From: Allium sativum
Taxonomy: Eukaryota > Streptophyta > Magnoliopsida > Asparagales > Amaryllidaceae
Length of the DNA: 64,000 nucleotides
Assembly: GCA_030737875.1 (NCBI GenBank)
Contig: CM060912.1
Location: 122,464,993 to 122,528,992 of the forward strand
Direction: 5' to 3'
Shown here: positions 22,412 to 35,579 of the stretch, piece by piece
Layout of the letters: every line of letters begins with the position of its first letter
How positions within the stretch are numbered: the first letter of the stretch is position 1
The notes under the pieces: generated by a model
What the model saw: only the letters and a program-made list of their open reading frames with translations
Databases searched by the model: none
What the model was told of the DNA's origin: nothing
Program-made: the position numbers and the translations under genes

Positions 22412-25400
22412 TGTAACGTCCCACTTTTCAGTACAATTTAGGCTGACATTTAACTACCACAGTCAACCTAAATCACACAGAAAAGCAGAATGTTAAGAGA
22501 AAGAAATTAGAGGATGAGAGAGAAAGAAAGAAATATTAGAATAGAAGAAAGAAGAAGAACATCAGAAGCTCACAGCGGAACGAACAAAATATATAACATA
22601 ACAACATATCTTTATACAAATGAAAATCTTGTACACATACCAATCATCGGAGTACACATGAATCAGATACAGCGGAACAACTTTAAATAACTAACGGTGA
22701 AGCCTCCTGTTTCCAGATTATGAAACTCCAAGAGAAAACTAACCTGTCAAATATGTTCGGTCTAACCCGAGCACATTTAAAGCAAAGCAAAAAACACGCG
22801 GGTCAGTCTGAAATACTTTCAGTGCTAAATTCAAATCAACAATTGGTTTAACTTTAGAAATCCTTTTTGAAACAAAAGGATAATAGTAAGACCAGTTCAC
22901 ACATAAACACGGACGGCTTTTACCTTACTATAACCCAAAACATTTTTTAAATCATATATTTTTCTGATATTATAATAATGTCTATCAACCACAATTAAAT
23001 AGTAATATTAGTGGAACGCTTGCATCTCACGCTCCACATATATATTATACAATCAAAAACCGTGGGCGCTTATTAGAATTTGGACTCCAACTATGACAAG
23101 GTATGGGATCACCTGCCGGTAGTGTATCTCTAGAGTAGAATACACTGGGTTCAACAAGAACGTCTTGCAACCTGGCCCACACATGACCGACCATTCATTT
23201 CGCTTGAGTGTATCGAATGTATATCACCAAAGGTTGGGATCAACAACTGTTTCCCGAAAAGGGACAGCATCAATATACTTAAGAAGCAAAAAGGAATTTC
23301 TCTAGATAGGTGATTATACACCCTAATGGGAGCAACCCATATAGCCATGCTACCTGCCCAATTTCTGTCATTTCCCGATTGATGAGGCTTGAGGTTAGAA
23401 TTATCTCCTTGAACATCTGGCCACCATTCACTTTGAATGTCACATCGTAAGATCCGCCAGATATTACTAATTGATTTACACAAAAATACTCGGGTTGTTA
23501 AGTTAAGAGAATGTGTCTTCTCCGCCGCCACAGAAATACGTTTGAGGAAATCAACGTACGTAATCCCTTTTGGAAATACTCTGTCAGACACTCGTCCATA
23601 CAAGTCATCCAAGAACAGGATGAATCAAAGGCACCCTCCTACCGCATCCAAGGAATCACCCTATATATCAGTAGCGATTAGTCATTGCAAATCCGTCGAT
23701 CTCAAACACGACAGAACCACAGTATATCTTTGGCTACAGACCAAATATTATAAGTAGTTCTTCCGTTATGAATATAAACGGTCTTCAAATGCTCCATCTT
23801 TATCTCTTGCAAGTTGTCTTCGTACGTAACGTTGATTCGAAGTGGTTTTGGGTCTAATTCCCATCCCGGTCTCTTCGAAACAACATGTCAAAAGGTCCAG
23901 TAAAATATTTCCTTGATAGTTGGTGTTTTAACTATCAACGTCAAACCAGTACAGTCAAGTATATTGGCACCTCAGGTTCTTATTATTAAAAACCATTTGT
24001 TAAAACTCTTTATCGAATCATTGAAAATCATTTCCTCGACTTAAAGTCGATTACATTTAAATCGCTTACCAACTTATCTTTGGTTTGCCAATTGGAAATA
24101 ATATATCTCGTTTATTCTCACTTCGCTTTATTCTCCTTAGAATCTGAAAATATCGCCTTATTCATATTATTCCTATTTTCTAAAAAACCTATGTTATATA
24201 AATAGTCTATAGATATAATTAAATCTATATGTCTCGATCCAGACTAAACAACGTTAATGTACATTGTTTAATTTAAAACCTTTTGTATTAAATTTCATTT
24301 CAAACCTTGCAATTGAATTGCAAATGTTTGATGAGAATAACATCTCCTTTTCAAACTCCTCCACCGTTACAAACTAATACCATTCCTCGATAATAGTGAG
24401 GTCGATCAAGTTGGGGTATTTTATTTACCTCTCAGACCTTAATCGACAACGTTCTTATCTCAAAGTGGATAGAAGTTCGCAACTCCAAACCCATGCTATT
24501 ACATTATCGATCAAGTCTTATTTCCTATATTTTCATTTAAATTATGGTTTATGCACAATATCCTTTTCTTTTAACCATTTTGATTGACCATCACTATTTT
24601 ACTTAATATATTATTAAGTAAATCATTTACCCAAATATTTATTATTTGCTTCAAAACTCTTGTATGGTATTCGATTCATCACTTGGATTATATCACACTA
24701 ATCCATTCACTAATATCTTTTCCAAAAAACCTTTTTATTTTATATAATCTAAACTTTTGATTTTTAACCATAAATCCTTTTCTTTTATTCAAACCATTAA
24801 CTATCCTTTATACCTTTCAAATTTCACTTCGTTTATGCCATTACTTAATTTAGTTCTTAAATAAAATGTTTACTTAAAGTCTTTGTCTTAGTTTTAAACT
24901 TCAAATCTACTTCACTTACAAACTTGGATTCGTTCTCAACATTCCCCTTTTGAGTTCATTTAGCATGCTTTGATTAAGAATCCCTTAATTACTTCTTTCA
25001 TGTTTACATTAAAAAGGTAAAACCTTTTTAAAATAAGAATTAACTTTTTTTCTAAAGGAAAAGGATATTACTTCATCGTTAACTAACAATAGGTTAGTTA
25101 GTCTCCTTAATAAGTTATAACGATGATAATTAGTTTTATAAATAATAACTGTCCAACGACCCCCTTAAATTAAGACTATTTATCTTTTAAAACCCATTGT
25201 TAAGTTAAAATAATAAAATCTTACTTAATTATTTTCCTTGGAAAAGATTATCTCAAAATATCAACTTCCTTGTTAATATTTGACTTTCTTATGTATTTTG
25301 ACATAAGATGTTACTATATGAATCATAAAACAAAATCATAAATGTCCATTTACTAAAATTCTCTTTTTCAATAACTAAAACAAAATTGAAACTTTGATTT

Positions 25401-28400
25401 AGTTAAAAAAACATTTTATAATTTAAAATACGTAAATTCGCCTGACGGCGAATAATTGTCTCAAACCGATGGGTTATAGACCATCCGCTGCCAATTACTC
25501 AATCAATACTACATATTGATTTGAAACATGACAATTGATGAATTTATATTCAAACCCCAACATTCATTCAATCTAAACAGGATATAACATAAATTGGGGT
25601 AAACAACAAATAAAATACGATTTGTTTGAGGAATCCAGTTGGATCCCTCCAACCTGTTCTTTCCTGCACAACAGTTTATAATATCGTTTAACACTAACAT
25701 ACGAAATATCATGCATTTGAACGGTCAATTTATGAACACAAACAACCAATCAACCAATAAAAATCATCCATAGCAACCAAAGCGCCCATTCAGCCAATTC
25801 ATGATAGATATTAATGATATGGATTTAACACATTTCAGTATTTCAGAAGTGTGAGGATTAACTCACCAACTTTGTTTCTGACGAGGTTGCCTCACACTAT
25901 CTTTCTGAGACTATATAAATTCCAGTTGTCTCGAACTCCTTCAATTTCAGCTCTTACATGTTGGTACTGTCGATACGATCCCATTGACACCATTTTCGTC
26001 CAATTCTGTTTACGAACGATAACATTATACACGTTACAATATTTAATTTTAAATTGAAATAATTGAATTATTTCTACAACCATTATTTTTAATCTAGTCC
26101 TTATTTAACGTTAATTAACTCTAAATTAAATTAGTTAAGCACTCGTTTTAATCTCCTTTAGTTCTAGGTAAAAAGGATTGCCATTTCCTTCTTCAAAACC
26201 GGATACTCATTTTTTTTCTCCTGACAAAACCCGGTGTCCACAATATATGACTAATTATAATCCTATTCCCAATTAACGGTTCAATGATTTACTAATCATA
26301 CCTTATCCACGCATTTTCTTTTCATTTCACTTCCTGTATTTTCCAGTTCCTGCTAACTTCCTACGCTCCATCTTCACGTTCTATTCACTTCTGCCATTTT
26401 TTTTTTTGATATACACAGTGGGCCGAAGCCTACCTGCATGGCCAGTCCGCTTCTCCCCTGATTCTTCTTCTTCCGCTTTGCCAAAAGAAACCGCAACAAC
26501 ATGCTCCCACTACTTCACGTGTAAACCTTCCCAGACAATGAAAAACCCCATTCCACCCATTTTCTCACCACCGCATCCAATTGTACATCACCGGAGGTGC
26601 TCCAGTACCTTAAAAACACGACTATAGTGCTTCCCCAACACTGCTACAAGTCCTCCGTCCCCGCCTGAAAACCACCGCAACTTCCCATCGTCCGAACCTC
26701 CGTCGTTAATTTGTGCACCCTCCCTCTCCCTCGCAGCTCTCTGACCCCCGCTACAGTCTCCGCCCTCAACCACCGGACCGCCCTACTGCGCGTCACCGCT
26801 CCGATCGTTGGTATGCAACGAAATGAGAAAATGCAGTGTTTATATATATAAAAAGGGTATTCGGTTTTGTGTTATTATCTTTGAATGGGGGGTGAGAACG
26901 AAAGGTTTCAGGTATATTATATAGGAGCAGGCAACTTGGCATCCAAGGAAGAAAGGATGGTGTCATTTCGTTTTCAGCTTTACACATGAGCACATGGTTT
27001 TGTTCGGAAAAACTTGAACTTGCATGCCTTTGGTCAGAATAAGAACGTGAAGGTGCATGTGGAAAGTCAAGAAGTTTCAGACTTGCACATGGCTACAGCG
27101 ATCCATCAGAAGAAAAAAAAAATGACAGATGCATGCGATGGCAAAAAGGAAGGGGTAGAAAACGTATGGGTTTTCTTTTCATTTTACAGAGTTTTAATTC
27201 CAACGTGACCAATGATTTTTATGGAGGTGACAAACGATATTTGTGATGAAGTGACAGACGATATTTTATTATTTTATTATTAAATGATACCTCGTCGTGA
27301 AGTAACGCGCCCAAACCACCACAAACGACTCTCGTTTATTGATAAAAAAACTAAACTCAACATAGAAAATTATTCTGGACCCATTGGGACAAGTTTCGTC
27401 GAATTCCGACATCATTTGGAAAAAATTCCTTTATAAAACTAGAAATAAACACGCATTTTAATTTTTCACGATAACTAGATAAATAAAATCAACTTGAAAC
27501 TTTGAAATCCTAAAATAATTAATCAATACGAACCCAATGACATTAGTTTCGTCGCATTCTGGGACCGTTTCCCTGGTAGGCTATTTTTACGCGCACCGTA
27601 ATGCCATTTTGGACCCCAATTTAGCCGGTCTTCAAAAATAACAAACTATATACCTATCTTGACTCTAGTCGACGATATGAACTCAACGGAATTGGTTTCG
27701 CGACCTAATTCGATCGTCTGTACAAGTTATACCCAAATAACTCTTTTATTAAATTAATTTTGCGCTATAGAAATTGAACGAGCGTTTATGGCTACCGTGG
27801 TCACATACGACATCGGTCTTCCACGCAATTCAACACCATACAATAGTTTAACGTTACGGTTCCAATGAAACCGATTTCGTCGAAAACGACGTCCGTTTGT
27901 AAAATGGCTATTTTAAAGGTCTATATTTTAATAGCGATTTCCACAGCGACTATTTGAAAATTTGATTTGGCCATAAAACAAAATCTACAATACGAAAACT
28001 CGATTTTTCTGCTTCATTAGAAAATTATTACCAAATTGATTCGAACGTTTCTTGTTTCGAAGAAATCCGACTTAAATTGGGTCTTGTACAACCAATTGAA
28101 GTTCAAAACATTATATTACGAACTACCGCGCCGCTGCAGCTCGTTATATAATTAAAATTATAATGTAAATGGTTAAACAGTGCTTATAATCGAAATTGTT
28201 ATTAAAATCAAAATAACTTAAATAATTCTTCTTTATATTATCAAATCGAACAACTTTGCAAATTCAGCCAAATTCGATCATTTTGAAATAAAAATATTAT
28301 TTACATTAATTAAACTAATATAATATTCAAATTTATTAGTTTCAAACCATTTAAAATTCAAAATCAATATTTAAAACCAAATTTAAAATATTAAATTAAG

Positions 28401-28422
28401 CTGTAAAATCTGGGTCGTTACA
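22412..28422 (-). repeat. Element C 3' LTR
   Basis: In element sense it starts TGTAACGACCCAG (28422 backwards) and ends TGGGACGTTACA. Near the start (27377-28072) a motif of about 34 nt with core TTTCGTCGAAT recurs five times. A TATA box lies at 26838-26850, then a GC-rich block (26430-26820), then a long AT-rich R-U5. Hairpins include 23913-23938 (TTGATAGTT/AACTATCAA), about 24599-24619 (TACTTAATA/TATTAAGTA) and 25009-25031 (TTAAAAAGGT/ACCTTTTTAA). Confidence 0.95.
26838..26850 (-). promoter_or_regulatory. TATA box of C's LTR (left copy)
   Basis: On the minus strand TATATATAAACACTGC. The same box is at 33998-34010 in the other LTR. U3 would be about 1.6 kb and R-U5 about 4.4 kb (inference). 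Confidence 0.6.
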
Positions 28423-28458
28423 TTCCTTCCCCCTTAAAATAATTTCGTCCTCGAAATT
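28423..28458 (-). promoter_or_regulatory. C polypurine tract and pre-PPT hairpin
   Basis: Inverted polypurine tract at 28423-28435, preceded in element sense by the hairpin AATTTCG-AGGA-CGAAATT (28441-28458). Confidence 0.9.
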
Positions 28459-29546
28459 GCTAAGGTAAGAAGAATGCTGCAAACCCATTATATTTCAAAA
28501 AATCTATTTAAGCTAAAATATTCACTATCTAAATTTTTAATCAAAACTAATCGAAATAATTTTGATCGAAACCAAATTTATACTTATCAACAAAAATTTC
28601 GAAAATTTTCTAACACCGTAAATTTTGGAATTTTTTTGGCAGTCCCCCCTGTACGGAGGACATCTGCAATATTGCAGGTACCACAAATAAATATACCTCG
28701 ACCAACAAGGTCGGAAAAAGAAAAAATCCAATACAAAAACCCAAGTCAAAACCAAAAATTTATATTTCGTGTAAGCATACCTTTTTGCGAGCGTTATTAT
28801 GCAATAAGCGATATACGATAAGCGAGCCTGCTCGATTACTATGTAGCTCTAATCAGACTGTATTCAGTTAACTGCAGAACCTTTCTTGGACATGTTTTAA
28901 AGATAAATTTATCTCATCTGCACCTATTCTCAATTCTAATGAACTTCATTAGTTCAAACAATACCAGTCAAAAATAAATGTTTATACCATCCTGGATTTA
29001 TATCAATAAACAAATTCTATTCAAGCCTGGTTTCAAACAAGTTCATCAACATTAAATCCATATCTATGCAATAAATCTCAACCATATAACTCTAAAACAT
29101 TATATTTGGATATTTCTATTTCTCAACCCAAGTCAATTTAATGCTGACTTAAGTTGAAATTTTATCTCAATATTCAAGTTTAAATTTAGTTTATATGATT
29201 ATTCAATCCAACATGAGTTAAATTTCCATATTTCACATTTCAAGTTTGAAATGTCCTTTGATTGATCCAATCCAACCCTATAATCAAACACATTCAAACA
29301 AATCAATCAAGTCAATACAAGTTTCAAACAAACAGTAAACAACTTGAAAGAATTATTTATTATTTCTGCAAAAATATGATTTGGGAAAAATTATTTCATT
29401 TACCCTCTTTACAAAATAATTTAAAACTAATTTAAAATTCAAATACAAATACGCGCACTCATATATACTCAAACTCAATCTAAGGTATTACTAACCCCAT
29501 CTCTACTGTGTTACGCCACAGAGCCAAGGTTATCACTAAACTAATA
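28459..29546 (-). other. C internal region, non-coding
   Basis: AT-rich, with no recognisable gag, pol or other domain. A perfect 14-nt palindrome CTGCAATATTGCAG lies at about 28664-28677. The part next to the primer site (about 29480-29546) matches A's equivalent part (about 38815-38881), so the two families share the packaging-side end of the interior. Confidence 0.8.
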
Positions 29547-29558
29547 GCTCTGATACAA
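29547..29558 (-). other. Primer-binding site of C
   Basis: On the minus strand TTGTATCAGAGC, one mismatch from the Met-tRNA complement TGGTATCAGAGC, three bases from the LTR. Confidence 0.85.
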
Positions 29559-29561
29559 AGT

Positions 29562-32500
29562 TGTAACGTCCCACTTTTCAGTACAGTTTAGGCCGACATT
29601 TAATAACTACCACAGTCAACCCAAATCACACAGAAAAGCAGAATGTTAAGAGAAAGAAATTAGAGGATGAGAGAGAAAGAAAGAAATATTAGAATAGAAG
29701 AAAAAAGAAGAACATCAAAAGCTCACAGCGGAATGAACAAAATATATAACATAACAACATATCTTAATACAAATGAAAATCTTGTACACATACCAATCAT
29801 CAGAGTACACATGAATCAGATACAGCGGAACAACTTTAAATAACTAACGGTGAAGCCTCCTGTTTCCAGCTTATGAAACTCCAAGCGAAAACTAACCTGT
29901 CAAATATGTTTGGTCTGACCCGAGCACATTTTGAAGCAAAGCAAAAAACACACGGGTCAATCTGAAATACTTTCAGTGCTAAATTCACATCAACAATCGG
30001 TTTAACTTTAGAAATCCTTTTTGAAACAAAAGGATAATAGTAAGACCAGTCCACACATAAAAACGGACGGTTTTTACCTTACTATAACCCAAAACATTTT
30101 TGAAATCATATATTTTTATGATATTATAATAATGTTTATCAACCACAATTAAATAGTAATCTTAGTGGAACGCTTGCATCTCACGCTCCACATATATATT
30201 ATACAATCAAAAACCGCGGGCGCTTATTGGAATTTGGATTCTGACTATGACAAGGTATGGGACCACCTGCCGGTAGTGTATCCCTAGAGGCGAAAACACT
30301 GGGTTCGACAAGAACGTCTTGCAACCCGACCCACACATGACCGACCACTCATTTCGCTTGAGTGTATCGAATGTATATCACCAACGGTTGGGATCAGCAA
30401 CCGTTTCCCGAAAAGGGACAGCATCAATAGACTTATGAAGAAAAAAGGAATTTCTCTAGATAGGTGATTATACACCCTAATGGGTGCGACCCGCATAGCC
30501 ATGCTGCCTGCCCAATTTCTGTCATTTCCCGGTTGATGAGGCTTGAGGTTAGAATTATCTCCTTGAACATCTGGCCACCATTCACTTTGAATGTCACATC
30601 GTAAGATCCGCCAAATATTACTAATTGATATCCACAAAAATACTCGGGTTGTTAAGTTAAGAGAAGTTGTCTTCTCCGCCGCTATAGAAATACGTTTGAG
30701 GAAATCAACGTACGTAATCCCTTTTGGAAATACTCTGTTAGAAACTCGTCCATACAAGTCATCTAGGAACAGGATAAACCGAAGGCACCCTCCTACCGCA
30801 TCCAAGGAATCACCCTATAAATCGGTAGCGAGTAGTCCTTGCAAATCTGTCGATCTCAAACATGACAGAACCACAGTATATCTTTGGCTGCAGACCAAAG
30901 ATTATAAGTAGTTCTTCCGTTATGAATATCAACGGTCTTCAAATGCTCCATCTTTATCTCTTGCAAGTTGTCTTCGTATGTAACGTTGATTCAAAATGGT
31001 TTTGGGTCTAGTTCCCATCCCGGTCTCTTCGAAACAACACGTCAAAAGGTCCAGTAAAATATTTCGTTGATAGTTTGGTGTTTTAACTATCAACGTCAAA
31101 CCAGTACAGTCAAGTATATTGGCAGCTCAGGTTCTTATTATTAAAAACCGTTTGTTAAAACTCTTTATCGAATCATTGAAAATCATTTCCTCGACTTAAA
31201 GCCGATTACATTTAAATCGCTAACCAACTTATTTTTTGTTTGCCATTTTGAAATAATATATCTCGTTTATTCTCACTTCGCTTTATTCTCCTTAGAATCT
31301 GAAAATATCGCTTTATTCATATTATTACTATTTTCTAAAAAACCTATGTTAAATAAATAGCTTATAGGTATAATTAAAACTATATTTCTCGATTCAGACT
31401 AAACAACGTTAATGTACATTGTTTAATTTAAAACCTTTTGTATTAAATTTCATTTCAAACCTTGCAATTGAATTGCAAATTTTTGACGAGAATTACATCC
31501 CCTTTTCAAACTCCTCCACCGTTACGAACTAATACCATTCCTCGACAATAGTGAAGTCGATAAAGTTGTGGTATTTTATTTACCTTTCAGGCCTTAATCG
31601 ACAACGTTCTTATCTCAGAGTGGAAGTTCGCAACTCCAAACCCATGCTCTTACGCTATCGATCAAGTCTTATTTCCTATATTTTCATTTCAATTATGGTT
31701 TATGAACCATATCCTTTTCTTTGAACCCTTTTAATCGACCATCACTATTTTACTTAATATATTATTAAGTAAATCATTTACCCAAATATTTATTATTTTC
31801 TTCAAAACTCTTGTATGGTATTCGATTCATCACTTGGATTTTATCACACTAATCCTTTCGCTAATATCTTTTCCAAAAAACCTTTTTATTTTATATAATC
31901 TAAACTTTTGATTTATAACCATAAATCCTTTTCTTTTATTCAAACCATTAACAATCCTTTATACCTTTCAAATTTCACTTCGATTATGCATTACTTAATT
32001 TGGTTCTTAAATAAAATGTTTACTTAAAGTCTTTGTCTTAGTTTTAAACTTCAAATCTACTTTGATTACAAACTTGGATTCGTTCTCAACATTCCCCTTT
32101 TGAGTTCATTTAGCATGCTTTGATTAAGAATCCCTTAATTACTTCTTTCATGTTTTAATTAAAAAGGTGAAACCTTTTTAAAATAATAATTAACTTTTTA
32201 TTTCTGAAGTAAAAGGATATTACTTCATCATTAACTAACAATAGTTTAGTTAGTCTCCTTAATAAGTTATAACGATGATAATTAGTTTTATAAATAATAT
32301 CTGTCCAACAACCCCCTTAAATTAAGATTATTTAGCTTTTAAAACCCATTGTTAAGTTAAAATAATAAAATCTTACTTAATTGTTTTCCTTGGAAACGAT
32401 TATCTCAAAATAACAACTTCCTTGTTAATATTTGACTTTCTTATGTATTTTGACATAAGATGTTACTATATGAATCATAAAACAAAATCATAAATGTCCA

Positions 32501-35500
32501 TTTACTAAAATTCTCTTTTTCAATAACTAAAACAAAACTGAAACTTCGGTTTAGTCAAAAAAACATTTTATAATTTAAAATATGTAAATTCGCCTGATGG
32601 CGAATAATTGTCTCAAACCGATGGGTTATAGACCATCCGCTGCCAATTACTCAATCAATACCACATATTGATTTGAAACACGAAAATTAATGAATTTATA
32701 TTCAACCCCCAACATTTATTCAATCTAAACAGGATATAATATAAATTGGGGGTAAACAACAAATAAAATACGATTTGTTTGAGGAATCCGGTTGGATCCC
32801 TCCAACCCGTTCTTTCCTGCACAACAGCTTATAATATCGTTTAACACTAACATATGAAATAGCATGCATTTGAATGGTCAATTTATGAACAAAGACAACC
32901 AATCAACCAATAAAAATCATCCATAGCAACCAAAGCGCCCATTCAGCCAATTCATGATAGATATTAATGATATGGATTTAACACATTTCAGTATTTCAGA
33001 AGTGTGAGGATTAACTGACCAATTTTGTTTCTGACGAGGTTGTCTCACACTATCATTCTGAGATTATATAAATCCAGTTTTCTCGAACTCCTTCAATTTC
33101 AGCTCGTACGTGTTGGTACTGTCGATACGATCCCATCGACACCAGTTTCGTTCAATTATGTTTACGAACGATAGCATTATACACGTTACAATATTTATTT
33201 TTAAATTGAAATAATTGAATTATTTCTACAACCATTATTTTTAATCTAATCCTTATTTAACGTTAATTAACTCTAAATTAAATTAGTTAAGCACTCGTTT
33301 TAATCTCCTTTAGTTCTAGGAAAAAACGGATTGCCATTTCCTTCTTCAAAACCGGATACTCATTTTTTTTCTCCTAACAAAACCCGGTGCCCACAATATA
33401 TGACTAATTACAATCCTATTCCCAATTAATAGTTTAATGATTTACTAATCATACCATATCCACGCGTTTTCTTTTCATTTCACTTCCTGTATTTTCCAGT
33501 TCCTGCTAACTTCCCACGCTCCATTTTCACGTTCTATTCACTTCTTCCATTTTTTTTTTTTTTTTGATATACACAGTGGGTCGAAGCCCACCTACATGGC
33601 CAGTCCGCTTCTCCCCTGATTCTTCTTCTTTCTCTTTTCCAAAAGAAACCGCAACAACATGCTCCCACTACTTCACGTGTAGACCTTCCCAGACAATGAA
33701 CAACCCTATTCCACCCATTTTCTCACCATTGCATCCAATTGTACATCACCGGAGGTGCTCCAGTACCTTAAAAACACGGCTATAGTGCTTCCCCAACACT
33801 GCTACAAGTCCTCCGTCCCCGCCTGAAAACCACCGCAACTTCCCATCGTTCGAACCTCCGCCATTAATTTGTGCACCCTCCCTCTCCCTCGCAACTCTCT
33901 GACCCCCGCTACAGTCTCCGCCCTCAACCACCGGACCACCCTACTGCGCATCACCGCTCCGATCGTTGGTATGCAGGGAAATGAGAAAATGCAGTGTTTA
34001 TATATATAAAGGGTATTTGGTTTTATGTTATTATCTTTGAATGGGAGGTGAGAACGAAAGGTTTCAAGTATATAATATAGGAGCAGGCAACTTGGCGTCT
34101 AAGGAAGAGAGGACGGTGTCATTTCGTTTTCAGCTTTACACATGAGCACATGGTTTTGTTCGGAAAAACTTGAACTTGCATGCCTTTGGTCAGAATAAGA
34201 ACGTGAAGGTGCATGTGGAAAGGCAAGAAGTTTCAGACTTGCACATGGCTACAACGATCCATCAGAAGAAAAGAAAATGACAGATGCATGCAATGGAAAA
34301 AAGGAAGGGGCAGAAAACATATGGGTTCTCTTTTCATTTTACAGAGTTTTAATTCTGACATGACCAACGATTTTTATGGAGGTAACAAACGATATTTATG
34401 ATGAAGTGACAGACGATATTTTTATTATTTTATTATTAAACGATACTTCGTCGTGAAGTAACACGCCAAAACCACCACAAACGACTCTCGTTTACTGATA
34501 AAAAAACTAATCTCAGCATAGAAAAATATTCGGGACCTAATGGGACAAGTTTCGTCGAATTCCGACATCGATTGGAAAAAATTCCTTTATAAAACCAGAA
34601 ATAAACACGCATTTTAATTTTCCACGATCACTAGATAAATCAAATCAACTTGAAACTTTGAAATCCTAAAATAATTAATCAATACGAATCCAACGGCACT
34701 AGTTTCGTCGCATTCTGGGACTATTTCCCCGGCAGGCTATTTTTAAGGCACCGTAATCCCATTTTGGACCCCAATTTAGCCGGTCTCCAAAAATAACAAG
34801 CTACATACCTATCCTGACTCTAATCGACGATACGAACTCAACGGAATTGGTTTCGCTACCTAATTCAATCGTCTGTTTAAGTTATACCCAAATAACCCTT
34901 TTATTAAATTAATTACGCGCTATAGAAATTGGATGAGCGTTTATGGCTATCGTGGTCACATACGACATCGGTTTTCCACGCAATTCAACACCATACAATA
35001 ATTTAACGTTACGGTTCCAATGAAACTAATTTCATCGAAAACGACGTCCGTTTGCAAAATGGCTATTTTAAAGGCCTATATTTTAACAGCGATTTCCACA
35101 GCGACTATTTGAAAATTTGGTTTGGCTATAAAACAAAATCTACAATATGAAAACTCGATTTTTCTGCTTTATTATAAAATTATTACCAAATTGATTCGAA
35201 CATTTCTTGTTTCGAAGAAATCCGACTTAAATTGGGTCCTGTACGACCAATTGAAGTTCAAAACGTTATATTACGAACTACCGCGCCACTGCAGCTCGTT
35301 TTTATGATTAAAATTATAATTTAAACATTTAAACAGTGCTTATAATCGAAATCGTTATTAAAATCAAATATAACTTAAATAAATCTTCTTTATATTATCA
35401 AATCGAACAACTTTGCAAATTCAGCCAAATTCGATCATTTCGAAATAAAAATATTATTTACATTAATTAAACTAATATAATATTCAAATTTATTAGTTTC

Positions 35501-35579
35501 AAGCCATTTAAAATTCAAAGTCAATATTTAAAACCAAATTTAAAATATTAAATTAAGCGGTAAAATCTTGGTCGTTACA
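29562..35579 (-). repeat. Element C 5' LTR
   Basis: Counterpart of 22412-28422. The hairpin corresponding to 23913 is longer here (CGTTGATAGTT 31065-31075 with AACTATCAACG 31085-31095). TATA box at 33998-34010; GC-rich block at about 33590-33980. Confidence 0.95.

Larger units (their letters stand above)
22412..35579 (-). mobile_element. Element C: LARD-like element with 6-kb LTRs and a 1.1-kb interior
   Basis: Two LTRs (22412-28422, 6011 bp; 29562-35579, 6018 bp) flank only 1139 bp. Orientation is minus, because the inverted polypurine tract follows the left LTR and the inverted Met primer site precedes the right one. The LTRs differ by many substitutions and small indels, clearly more than those of B, D or E, so C is older. 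No gag, pol or other recognisable coding sequence exists, so it must have been mobilised in trans. Frames shared by both LTRs (for example 23151-23612 and 30284-30805) differ at many residues and look neutral. Confidence 0.95.

Noticed and set aside
30284..30805. 173-codon minus-strand frame in C's LTR, with a 153-codon partner at 23151-23612
   Set aside because: Presence in both LTRs is expected from LTR duplication. The two differ at many residues and in length, A has only fragments, and no domain is recognised. Most likely neutral; its opposite strand is open as well.
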